From: CAZRQL01 sp964602415 | Lineage (GTDB): Bacteria; Bacteroidota; Bacteroidia; Cytophagales; Flammeovirgaceae | Length of the DNA: 64,000 bases | NCBI GenBank assembly: GCA_964602415.1 | Contig: CAZRQL010000001.1 | Span: 139,443-203,442, forward strand | Direction: 5' to 3' | Shown here: positions 8,093-16,400 of the stretch, in pieces | Position numbering within the stretch: position 1 is the stretch's first letter | How the letters are laid out: each line of letters opens with the position of its first letter | Translations under genes and position numbers: made by a program | The notes under the pieces: model-generated | Database searches by the model: none | What the model saw: only the letters and a program-made list of their open reading frames with translations | What the model was told of the DNA's origin: nothing

Positions 8093-8788
8093 TTACAACT
8101 TTTGGATAAAATGAACTTCTTCGTAAGGTTGGATGATGACAAAACCCTCTCCCTCAAACCTCATCCTAAGCAAATCTCCATGACTGCGTCCAAAAAGTGT
8201 ATTCCAAGAGTTGTCGGTGCTCATTTTTGGTTCAAGTCCTTGACTCCAACCCACTGTACAGTTGGGGTCTGTGATGAGGGGTTGCCCGACACTGACAGAT
8301 ATGCACATTGGTTGTTGATGGGTGGAAAGCGCAAAATAACCTTTTCCTTTGAGGGTCAGGCTATAAATACCCCCGCTGATGAGGGTAGAGATTTTTTTTA
8401 GTCTTCTGATGGTGTAGCTGATGGTATCTTCAAACATCAAAATATTGTTTCCATTGATGACAATAGCTTCATTATCAAGTTCGATGAGTGTAAGTTGTTT
8501 GCCTTGGTCAGCTAAAAAAAGTTCACCTTTGCCCTCCGCTTTGGTGAGTTTGATGCCTTCGCCTATGGTTACGCGCTTGAGCCATAGCCCAAAGCCCCAA
8601 TCAAAAAAGCCCTCCCTCCTAAATCGAATATCCCCCTTAAACGCCGCCATAGCCCCTTTTTTTATCCAGAGGCGGTTTTCAAGCCTTATTGATAGCAAAT
8701 ACTTGTTTTCCAGCGCAAAGCGTTGGTCTGTTTGCTCTAATTGGATTGGATGGCTAAAAAAATCTTGCGCTCGGTTAATAGGCTTCAT
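8093..8788 (-). CDS. AIM24 family (DUF124-like) protein
   Basis: 231 residues, no signal peptide, rich in beta-strands. The pattern LWIKKGAMAAFKGDIRF, GEGIKLTKAEGKGELFLAD, ILMFEDTISYTIRRL, GKGYFALSTH and FEGEGFVIIQPYE matches AIM24/TerD-neighbour DUF124 proteins, made of internally repeated beta-prism-like units. The bacterial role is unknown. It follows ispD by 11 bp and precedes DUF6048 by 2 bp. Confidence 0.75.
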   Translation of the reverse strand: MKPINRAQDFFSHPIQLEQTDQRFALENKYLLSIRLENRLWIKKGAMAAFKGDIRFRREGFFDWGFGLWLKRVTIGEGIKLTKAEGKGELFLADQGKQLTLIELDNEAIVINGNNILMFEDTISYTIRRLKKISTLISGGIYSLTLKGKGYFALSTHQQPMCISVSVGQPLITDPNCTVGWSQGLEPKMSTDNSWNTLFGRSHGDLLRMRFEGEGFVIIQPYEEVHFIQKL

Positions 8789-8799
8789 TGAGTCGGGAT

Positions 8800-9483
8800 T
8801 TAATAGCGACAGTCGTTGGGTTGTTGTTGAAACAGTATCTCTGCCAGACTCAAGTCTTCGGGCGTAGTAATTTTTATGTTGTCGTAGCTACCTTTGACAA
8901 GTCTGATGTTGTGTCCTGTGGCTTCTACCAAAGTGGCATCGTCAGTGGCCGTAAAATCCTGATATTGAGCAAAAGCCATTTTAATCAATTCCAAATCAAA
9001 AGTCTGTGGGGTCTGCATAGTCCAAAAATTATTCCTATCCACGGCATAATTTTCGGTGCTTTCTGTGTCCACATAGCGAAGGCTTTCTTTGAGAGGCACT
9101 GCCGCTACTCCGCTTCCAAACTGCACAGCACTTTGGAAGCAATTCTCTATTAACTCCCTCGAAACCAAAGGTCTGACTGCGTCGTGTATGGCAACGCTTC
9201 CTTGCTCATCTTGCAAAGCCGCAAGTCCATTGAACACCGATTGGCTGCGTGTCTCTCCACCTGCTACCACAGCGTGGATTGGCAAGTCTTTGATGTTTTT
9301 GCTGCAAAGTTCCCAAGTAGGAATATGCGCCTCGGGCAGCACTACAACAATTTGACAATCACTAAATTTTCTAAGGGTATGAGCCAATACAGGCTCTCCC
9401 ATCAAAGGAAGAAACTGTTTGGGAATCATGCTTTTCATGCGTTGGCCTGTGCCTCCCGCCACAATTATGGCAAATTTTTTCAC
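8800..9483 (-). CDS. ispD: 2-C-methyl-D-erythritol 4-phosphate cytidylyltransferase
   Basis: IspD joins CTP and methylerythritol 4-phosphate in the non-mevalonate isoprenoid pathway. At 227 residues it is normal length. The nucleotide-binding start IVAGGTGQRMKSMIPKQFL is present, with VAIHDAVRPLVSRELI and the C-terminal WTMQTPQTFDLELI and ATDDATLVEA. Its start overlaps the stop of the upstream PolX-like gene by 4 bp (ATGA type). No other MEP-pathway gene is in the window. Confidence 0.95.
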   Translation of the reverse strand: MKKFAIIVAGGTGQRMKSMIPKQFLPLMGEPVLAHTLRKFSDCQIVVVLPEAHIPTWELCSKNIKDLPIHAVVAGGETRSQSVFNGLAALQDEQGSVAIHDAVRPLVSRELIENCFQSAVQFGSGVAAVPLKESLRYVDTESTENYAVDRNNFWTMQTPQTFDLELIKMAFAQYQDFTATDDATLVEATGHNIRLVKGSYDNIKITTPEDLSLAEILFQQQPNDCRY

Positions 9484-11138
9484 TGTTTGAGATGTCTTTG
9501 TCGAGCAAAAAAATGCTCAATTTCTCGCAAAGATAGTGCATTGAGGGTATGAGATTGGGGTAGCCCTCCTTTTCGGGCAATTTTAGTTCCCAGTTTCATA
9601 TACTGATAGCCGTTTTTTTCGTGCGCATCAGGACAAATGGCTATCACCACCCCTTTGCAGACCGCTTCATGCACCCACCGCCAATCCAAATCCAGCCTCC
9701 AAGGATGGCTGTTTATCTCAATGGCCACTCCGCAACGCGCACAGGCTTCTATCACCATTTTGTGGTCAATAGGATAGCCTTCGCGCCTGAGCAACAACCT
9801 ACCTGTGGGATGTCCCAAGATGCTCGTGTAAGGGTTTTCGATGGCAGCTACCAACCTTGCAGTGGCTTTTTCTTGACTCATATTTAGATGTGAATGCACA
9901 GAGGCAATGACAAAATCAAATGTTGCCAGCGTATGGGGTTCATAATCCAGTGAGCCGTCTGAAAGGATGTCTGATTCGATGCCTTTGAGGATTTTGAAAG
10001 GGCTTAGTTCTTGGTTGAGTTTGTCTATTTCTTCGTGTTGCCTCTGGATGGCAGCTTCGTTTAGCCCTCCGGCGTAAAAAGCCGAGCGCGAGTGATCGGT
10101 AATACCTAAGTATTCAAACCCCAAATCGCGGCAGGCTTCGGCCATTTCTTTGAGGCTGTGTTTTCCATCGCTATAAGTGCTGTGGTTGTGCAAAATTCCT
10201 TTTAGTCGGCTGTATTCGACCAAGTTATCCATGCCAAATTTGTCTGCGAACTCGAACTCATGCAGGCCTTCCCGAAGTTCTGGCGGAAAATATGGCAATC
10301 CTGCTTTTTGGTAAATTTGCTCTTCCGTTTCAAAGGAATTTGAAGCAGCAATCCGGCCTAAATTATTTTTTTTGAGATGATCCGGTGAACTGCTGAGTAC
10401 AAAAGATTCAGCAACAAATCTTTCTTTTTTTCGCAAATGAAAAACTGTGTCGAAACTATTGATTTTACCTCTCCAAGAGTAAGGCCCGCTTTTATCTATT
10501 TGATAAACAGCCCCTCGTATTTTGGAAAGAAAATCATGTGCCTTGGTATCTGCTTCCAGCAAAAAATCTAATTTTTCCACAACCTCATGGCACTGCCTTA
10601 CATGTCCCACTACCATAGCATTGGGATACTGCTCTTTGACTTGTGATAGTATATCCACAGCAATCTTTTCGGCCTCGTCGAGATGCTTTTTGTCAGAAGA
10701 GGCCAGCAAAAAAACAATCTGCTGCAAAATGGCTTCTTGGGTTTTTTGCCCAAAACCCTTGGTTTTTGCGACAGTGCCTGATTCACAGGCGGCTTGTAAG
10801 GCAGATATGCTGTCAATACCCAACTCTCTCCAAAGAACACCTACTTTTTTACCCCCTAAACCCTTGATATTGAGTATATCCATGACCCCAATCGGGGTTT
10901 TGTCCGTGTAAGCCTTTAGCTCTGCAAAGGTACCAGTTTGTATCAAATCATAGACCGCTTTGGCTTGAGAGCGGGTCAAACCCAAAGACTGCATCTCAGA
11001 AGGCTCTTTATCAATGAGTTCTGTGTTGATTCGCTCCAAATTGAAAATGGCAGAATAAAAACCCTTTGAATCTTCTCCGTATAACTCACTTAGAGCCAAT
11101 GCCTTTCTGAAAGAATTAATGATTTCTTTGTTATTCAC
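9480..11138 (-). CDS. PolX-like protein with PHP domain; polymerase site degenerate
   Basis: 552 residues, close to bacterial PolX (about 570). The order is an N-terminal 8-kDa-like region, a helix-hairpin-helix (IKGLGGKKVGVLW, near 91-103), a palm region, and a C-terminal PHP domain from about 310. PHP metal motifs are intact: HNHSTYSDGKHS, GITDHSRSAF, GIESDIL, SVHSHLN, LGHPTGRLL, CPDAHEK. In the palm, where active enzymes have GS-RR and DxD, this protein reads VVGHVRQCHEVVEKLDFLL (about 175-195): the Ser and one Asp are gone. The PHP nuclease or phosphoesterase function may survive while polymerase activity is lost (inference). Confidence 0.85.
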   Translation of the reverse strand: MNNKEIINSFRKALALSELYGEDSKGFYSAIFNLERINTELIDKEPSEMQSLGLTRSQAKAVYDLIQTGTFAELKAYTDKTPIGVMDILNIKGLGGKKVGVLWRELGIDSISALQAACESGTVAKTKGFGQKTQEAILQQIVFLLASSDKKHLDEAEKIAVDILSQVKEQYPNAMVVGHVRQCHEVVEKLDFLLEADTKAHDFLSKIRGAVYQIDKSGPYSWRGKINSFDTVFHLRKKERFVAESFVLSSSPDHLKKNNLGRIAASNSFETEEQIYQKAGLPYFPPELREGLHEFEFADKFGMDNLVEYSRLKGILHNHSTYSDGKHSLKEMAEACRDLGFEYLGITDHSRSAFYAGGLNEAAIQRQHEEIDKLNQELSPFKILKGIESDILSDGSLDYEPHTLATFDFVIASVHSHLNMSQEKATARLVAAIENPYTSILGHPTGRLLLRREGYPIDHKMVIEACARCGVAIEINSHPWRLDLDWRWVHEAVCKGVVIAICPDAHEKNGYQYMKLGTKIARKGGLPQSHTLNALSLREIEHFFARQRHLKQ

Positions 11139-11379
11139 CAGAGGAAAGTTTATGATAAATATAGAAATTCATTGTTGAGTTTGCAACAAAAACTACAATT
11201 GCTGACCGAGCAGTTGCGGTTCATTCACATTTCGTATCCATAGTACTTACAATTTTTCAACGAATTTACTTCAACTCGTGTTGCTGCAAATACTTCGAAA
11301 TGGTACTGACAAATGATTGACTTGTTAAGGTGGCTAAGTGTGATTGCATAGATTTGTTTCACATTTGAGACTGCGCTGT

Positions 11380-11387
11380 TACTTTTG
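11380..11387 (+). promoter_or_regulatory. putative -7 element of asnS
   Basis: TACTTTTG fits TAnnTTTG and lies 17 bp before the asnS ATG. A TTTG at 11353-11356 is 23 bp upstream, slightly farther than the typical 19-21. Confidence 0.5.
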
Positions 11388-11404
11388 CATTTAAATGTTT
11401 AAAA

Positions 11405-12883
11405 ATGGCTATCGCCGTCAAAAAAAATACAATCAGAAGGAAGGAAATAAAGGACTTGCTTTTGGAAAATATCACGCAAGACCTCCATTTGGTTTGTGGC
11501 TGGGTGCGAACCGTAAGAACGAGCAAAAATGTGGCTTTTATTGCGCTCAATGATGGCAGCACCTCTTCCAATCTTCAGCTCGTAGTTGATTATGAGGTGA
11601 TTGGTGAGCAAGTTCTCAAACAACTCAATACGGGTGCCTGTTTAGAAGTACAGGGGCAACTGGTAGCTTCGCAAGGCAGCGGGCAGTCTGTGGAGTTGGT
11701 GGTCAAATCTTTGAAAGTTTTGGGTGAAGCAAACCCCGAAGAGTACAAACTCCAGCCCAAAAAGCACTCATTGGAGTTTTTGAGAGACATAGCACACCTA
11801 AGGCCCCGTACGGCCACTTTTGGGGCGGTGTTTCGTGTGAGGCATCATTTGGCTTTTGCTATTCACAAATATTTCAACAACAAGGGGTTCTACTATTTGC
11901 ATACTCCTATTATCACGGGTTCTGATGCCGAAGGAGCAGGGGAGATGTTTACCGTTACGACCTTAGACCTCTTGCAGCCACCTCGCAACGAAGCAGGGGA
12001 AATTGACTTCAAGCAAGACTTTTTTGGCAAGCATACCAATTTGACAGTTTCCGGTCAACTGGAGGCCGAATGCGGTGCTTTGGCTCTGGGTAAAGTCTAT
12101 ACTTTTGGGCCTACTTTTCGCGCCGAAAACTCCAACACCGCCCGACACCTGGCTGAATTTTGGATGATAGAGCCGGAGATGGCTTTTTATGACCTCCAAG
12201 ACAACATGGATTTGGTAGAGGATTTTCTTAAATACCTTATCGGCTACGCGTTGGAAAATTGCGCGGAAGATTTGGCTATTTTGGACAAAAGATTGGCAGA
12301 AGAAGAGAAAAGCAAACCCCAATCCGAAAGAAGCGAAATGGGGCTGCTCGAAAAGCTAAGTTTCGTTGTCTCAAATGATTTTGAAAGATTGACTTATAGC
12401 CAAGCCATCGAAATCTTGCTCCAATCCAACCACCATAAAAAAGGCAAATTCAATTACCCCATCAGTTGGGGTATAGACTTACAGTCTGAACACGAGAGGT
12501 ATTTAGTTGAAAAACATTTCAAAAAGCCTGTTATTTTGACCGATTATCCCCGAGCCATCAAGGCATTTTATATGAAGCAAAACGAAGGCGAGCAACCCGG
12601 CAGAGAAACTGTCAGGGCGATGGATGTGCTTTTTCCCGGTATTGGGGAAATAGTGGGGGGCTCTCAGAGAGAAGAAGACCTACACAAACTTGCCACCCGA
12701 GTCGCCGAAGTGGGGATTCCTCAAGAGAGTATTTGGTGGTACTTGGAACTTCGCAAGTTTGGCACAGCTCCCCATAGCGGTTTTGGATTGGGCTTTGAAA
12801 GATTGGTGCTCTTTGTTACGGGTATGGGCAACATCCGTGATGTGATGCCTTTTCCTAGAACCCCAAAAAACGCCGAATTTTAG
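11405..12883 (+). CDS. asnS: asparaginyl-tRNA synthetase
   Basis: Class II synthetase charging tRNA-Asn, 492 residues. The N-terminal OB-fold anticodon-binding domain runs to about 120 (VCGWVRTVRTSKNVAFIALN). The catalytic core has motif 2 (TFRAENSNTARHLAEFWMIE) and motif 3 (GFGLGFERLVLFVTG). An insertion around 290-320 (LAEEEKSKPQSERSEMG) is typical of related sequences. Since a dedicated AsnRS is present, the amidotransferase subunit gatB in this window may mainly serve tRNA-Gln (inference). Confidence 0.96.
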   Translation: MAIAVKKNTIRRKEIKDLLLENITQDLHLVCGWVRTVRTSKNVAFIALNDGSTSSNLQLVVDYEVIGEQVLKQLNTGACLEVQGQLVASQGSGQSVELVVKSLKVLGEANPEEYKLQPKKHSLEFLRDIAHLRPRTATFGAVFRVRHHLAFAIHKYFNNKGFYYLHTPIITGSDAEGAGEMFTVTTLDLLQPPRNEAGEIDFKQDFFGKHTNLTVSGQLEAECGALALGKVYTFGPTFRAENSNTARHLAEFWMIEPEMAFYDLQDNMDLVEDFLKYLIGYALENCAEDLAILDKRLAEEEKSKPQSERSEMGLLEKLSFVVSNDFERLTYSQAIEILLQSNHHKKGKFNYPISWGIDLQSEHERYLVEKHFKKPVILTDYPRAIKAFYMKQNEGEQPGRETVRAMDVLFPGIGEIVGGSQREEDLHKLATRVAEVGIPQESIWWYLELRKFGTAPHSGFGLGFERLVLFVTGMGNIRDVMPFPRTPKNAEF

Positions 12884-12906
12884 CCTATTGACTCGCTGAC
12901 TTGTAA

Positions 12907-12951
12907 AAATAAAAAGGCAAAACCAAATTTATTGATTTGCCTTTTTATTTT
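12907..12951. terminator. hairpin terminator after asnS
   Basis: A perfect 15-bp stem (12907-12921 with 12936-12950; core AAAAAGGCAAA/TTTGCCTTTTT) with a 14-nt loop and T-rich tail. Its symmetry allows it to serve recA from the other side too. Confidence 0.85.
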
Positions 12952-13068
12952 ATGGCGCAGGGTTTGACAAGGAAAATTTTTATGCAATTCTTTGCTACCA
13001 TTAGCAAGGGATGATGTAGCCCCAACTCAACAAATTTTCCATTGCATCAACTCAAAATTACCAAGTGG

Positions 13069-14121
13069 CTACTCTTCGTCGGTTTCAACAGGTAAAGACC
13101 TTACGGAGGTGTGCGAAGCCAACTTTTCTTTGATTCTGACTTCAAGCTCTGCCATCAAGCCATCGTTGTCTGCAATTACGTCTTTGACCGTTTCGCGACC
13201 CTGCCCCAGTTTTGTGTCTTTGTACGAGAACCAAGAGCCTGATTTTTTGATGATTTCGAGTTCAACGGCTAAATCAAGTATTTCTCCTGCCTTAGATATT
13301 CCCTGCCCGTATATGATGTCAAACTCTACTTGGCGAAAAGGAGGAGCAACTTTATTTTTTTGGACTTTGACTCGGGTACGGTTGCCGGTGATTTGGTCTC
13401 CATTTTCTTTGATTGCCCCTATTCGTCGTATGTCCAAACGCACAGAAGCGTAGTACTTCAGGGCGTTGCCACCTGTTGTGGTTTCAGGGCTGCCAAACAC
13501 AATCCCGATTTTGTCACGCAACTGGTTGATGAAAATACACACGCAGTTGGTTTTGTTGATGATACCGGCCAACTTACGCAAGGCTTGCGACATGAGACGC
13601 GCTTGTAGTCCCATTTTGCTGTCTCCCATATCGCCTTCGAGTTCTGCTTTGGGCACCAAAGCCGCCACAGAGTCTATGACGATAATGTCCACTGCTCCCG
13701 AACGCACGAGATTTTCAGTGATTTCAAGGGCTTGTTCGCCGTAGTCGGGCTGCGAAACCAGTAGGTTGTTTAGGTCAATTCCCAACTTTTCTGCATAGAA
13801 CTTATCAAAAGCGTGTTCGGCATCTACAAAAGCGGCTATGCCACCCAATTTTTGGGCCTCTGCAATCGCATGAAGGGCTACTGTCGTTTTGCCGGAAGAC
13901 TCGGGTCCGTATATCTCTACAATCCTGCCTCGAGGAAACCCTCCAACCCCCAAAGCAATATCCAGCCCTACTGAGCCGGTTGAAATCGCCGGTATCTCAT
14001 CAATTTTTCCATCGTTTAGGCGCATAATCGTGCCTTTGCCGTAAGTCTTTTCCAACTTTGCAAGCGTAGTTTCCAGTGATTTGCGTCTTTCTTCTTTCTC
14101 TTTTTCTGTCATAATAAACAA
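13069..14121 (-). CDS. recA: recombinase RecA
   Basis: 350 residues. RecA forms ATP-dependent filaments on single-stranded DNA for strand exchange and SOS signalling. Walker A GPESSGKTT (about 70-78), the Walker B segment DIIVIDSVAAL, the conserved FINQLRDKIGI and the GGNALKYYASVRLDIRR core are intact; the C-terminus is acidic (VETDEE). ATGs at 14121 and 14112 are both possible; the first is kept. It is transcribed alone from a strong-looking promoter. Confidence 0.97.
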   Translation of the reverse strand: MFIMTEKEKEERRKSLETTLAKLEKTYGKGTIMRLNDGKIDEIPAISTGSVGLDIALGVGGFPRGRIVEIYGPESSGKTTVALHAIAEAQKLGGIAAFVDAEHAFDKFYAEKLGIDLNNLLVSQPDYGEQALEITENLVRSGAVDIIVIDSVAALVPKAELEGDMGDSKMGLQARLMSQALRKLAGIINKTNCVCIFINQLRDKIGIVFGSPETTTGGNALKYYASVRLDIRRIGAIKENGDQITGNRTRVKVQKNKVAPPFRQVEFDIIYGQGISKAGEILDLAVELEIIKKSGSWFSYKDTKLGQGRETVKDVIADNDGLMAELEVRIKEKLASHTSVRSLPVETDEE

Positions 14122-14129
14122 ACTTAAAG

Positions 14130-14161
14130 CAAAGTTAAGTTACTTGCTATCATCAAACAAA
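14130..14161 (-). promoter_or_regulatory. recA promoter (Bacteroidota -33/-7 type)
   Basis: On the minus strand TTTG (14161-14158), 20 bp, TAACTTTG (14137-14130). Both elements and the spacing fit the Bacteroidota consensus. The -7 box ends 8 bp before the recA ATG, so the leader would be very short or the second ATG (14112) used. No obvious LexA-type palindrome overlaps it. Confidence 0.65.
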
Positions 14162-14366
14162 AATTAACTTAAAGAAAAGCATCTTTAGTAAAGTTCAAAA
14201 CAAATACCATAGGTTTGGCTTGAGAATAGCAGATTGAGAAGCAATCCACTCCATTGCGTTTGCAATCGCAGGCTTCTGAAATTTTATTGAGATGCAATTA
14301 AAAACTGTCTTGCACGAATGTCAATCATTGAGGATTTCTTAATCAAATTAGCATCGCGGCCTGTTG

Positions 14367-16397
14367 CTACTCAATCATTGCTAAGAACTCTTGTTCGGAT
14401 AACGTGTTTATATTTAGTTTCTTGGCTTTCTCCAATTTGGCAGCACCCGGCTTGTTGCCCACGATGAGGAAATTTAGTTTTGCAGAAACGGACGAGACCA
14501 ATTTGCCCGAATGGGCTTTAACGAGTTCTTCTATTTCTTCTCGACTCATACTCTCAAAAGTGCCCGTAACCACAAAAGTCATCCCTTTGAGTTTTTCGCT
14601 TTTGATTTCTTGTCCATCATCCTTTTTTGTTTCAAAACAAAGCCCAGCTTGTTTTAGAGAGTTGATAGTGTTGGTATTTTCCTTCAATGAAAAATATTCT
14701 TTCACGCTAAGGGCTATTTTTTCTCCGATGTCAGGCACTTCACAGAGTTGCTCGATTGTGGCATCTGCAATGGCTTGGATGCTGCCGAAGTGCTGCGCTA
14801 GCTTTTCAGCCACGGTTTCTCCTACAAACCTGATTCCCAATCCAAAAAGCACACGCGCAAAAGGCACAGACTTTGATTGCTCTATACCCGTGAGTAGTTT
14901 TTGGGCTGATTTTTCTCCAAAACGCTCTAATTGAATCAAGTCTTCTTGGGTCAGTCTGTACAAGTCTTCGATTCCTTTGATAAGCCCTTTTTCAAATAGC
15001 ATTACGATGGTTTCAGTACCTAAGCTGTCTATATCCAAGGCCTTACGGTGCACAAAATGCTCCACTTTCCCAATTTGCTGCGGAGGGCAACTTTGGGAGT
15101 TGGGACAATAATATGCCACTTCATCTTCAGGCCGCAACAGCGGTGTGCTGCAAGCAGGGCAATTTTTTGGGAAAGTTACCTTTGCTGCATTGGGTTTACG
15201 TTTGGAAACATCAACGGCTGTAATTTTTGGGATTATTTCTCCGCCCTTTTCCAGATAGACCCAGTCGGTTTCGTGGAGATCCAATCTTTCAATTTCATTT
15301 GCATTGTGCAGGGTAGCCCTTTTTACGGTAGTGCCTGCCAGATGTACAGGCGACAGATTGGCCACAGGGGTTACAGCCCCCGTCCTACCCACCTGAAACT
15401 CTACAGAGAGCAATTGGGTAAGCGCGGTTTCGGCTTTGAATTTGTAAGCCGTAGCCCATCTGGGACTTTTTGCCGTAAATCCAAGTGCGTTTTGTTGGGC
15501 GAAGGAATTTACTTTGATGACAACTCCATCGGTTTCTACGGGGAAGTCGTGTCTTTGTTTGTCCCATTGGTCAATATAGTCAAACACAGATTCCATATTT
15601 TCACATATTTTCCAAGTTGGACTAACAGGAAAGCCCATTTCAGTCAACCAAATCATAGACTCACTGTGGGTATGAACAGGCAACTCATCGCCCAGCAAAG
15701 CATACACAAAGCACTGCAACCTGCGTTTTGCCACAATTTTCGGGTCAAGTATTTTTATGCTGCCTGATGCTGCATTTCTTGGGTTGGCCAGCATTTTTAG
15801 AGGCGTTTTTCCTTCTAAAATCCTTTTTTGATTTTCCTTTTCAATTTCGAGATTTAGTGCTTCAAATCGTTTTTTTGTGAAAAATACTTCTCCTCTCACC
15901 TCAAAACTCAAATCGGTTTTCACAGTAAGGGGTATGGAGGGGATGGTTTTTACGTTTTCGGTAACGTCATCGCCTTGCTCGCCGTCTCCTCGTGTTACGG
16001 CGCGAACGAGTTTGCCTTTTTCGTACCAAAAACTCATCGCCAGACCGTCGAATTTTAGTTCACACACGTACTGGGGTGTCGAACCGATGAGTTTTAAAAT
16101 TCTGTTCTCAAATTCCAGCAATTCATTTCTATCATAGGTGTTGCTCAGTGAAAGCATCTGGTAGCGGTGCTTGACGGTCTCAAATCCGCTGATCAGGCCT
16201 CCCCCGACTCTTTGTGTGGGCGAATTTGGGAGTTTGTATTGAGGGTAGTTTGCTTCTAAGGCTTGGAGCTGCTTCATCATCGCATCAAACTCCACATCAC
16301 TTACTTCGCTAATATCCTCAATGTAGTATTTGTAGTTAAGTTCATTGAGTTTTTGGCTTAGTTCTACTATTTTTTCAGATGCCTCTCTATCGGTCAT
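14367..16397 (-). CDS. ligA: NAD-dependent DNA ligase
   Basis: 676 residues, typical for LigA, which seals nicks in replication and repair using NAD. The N-terminal Ia domain binds NMN; the adenylation motif is CELKFDGLAMSF (Lys nucleophile near 116). Then come an OB fold, a four-cysteine zinc finger (CPACSTPLL...CPNSQSCP), HhH repeats (FGEKSAQKLLTGIEQSK, VPDIGEKIALSV) and a C-terminal BRCT domain (GMTFVVTGTFESMSREE). It starts 3 bp after the wzc stop and may be read through from the capsule genes. Confidence 0.97.
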   Translation of the reverse strand: MTDREASEKIVELSQKLNELNYKYYIEDISEVSDVEFDAMMKQLQALEANYPQYKLPNSPTQRVGGGLISGFETVKHRYQMLSLSNTYDRNELLEFENRILKLIGSTPQYVCELKFDGLAMSFWYEKGKLVRAVTRGDGEQGDDVTENVKTIPSIPLTVKTDLSFEVRGEVFFTKKRFEALNLEIEKENQKRILEGKTPLKMLANPRNAASGSIKILDPKIVAKRRLQCFVYALLGDELPVHTHSESMIWLTEMGFPVSPTWKICENMESVFDYIDQWDKQRHDFPVETDGVVIKVNSFAQQNALGFTAKSPRWATAYKFKAETALTQLLSVEFQVGRTGAVTPVANLSPVHLAGTTVKRATLHNANEIERLDLHETDWVYLEKGGEIIPKITAVDVSKRKPNAAKVTFPKNCPACSTPLLRPEDEVAYYCPNSQSCPPQQIGKVEHFVHRKALDIDSLGTETIVMLFEKGLIKGIEDLYRLTQEDLIQLERFGEKSAQKLLTGIEQSKSVPFARVLFGLGIRFVGETVAEKLAQHFGSIQAIADATIEQLCEVPDIGEKIALSVKEYFSLKENTNTINSLKQAGLCFETKKDDGQEIKSEKLKGMTFVVTGTFESMSREEIEELVKAHSGKLVSSVSAKLNFLIVGNKPGAAKLEKAKKLNINTLSEQEFLAMIE

Positions 16398-16400
16398 GGC

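Noticed and set aside
15048..15767. 239-codon open frame opposite ligA
   Set aside because: Lies wholly within intact ligA on the other strand and resembles no protein.
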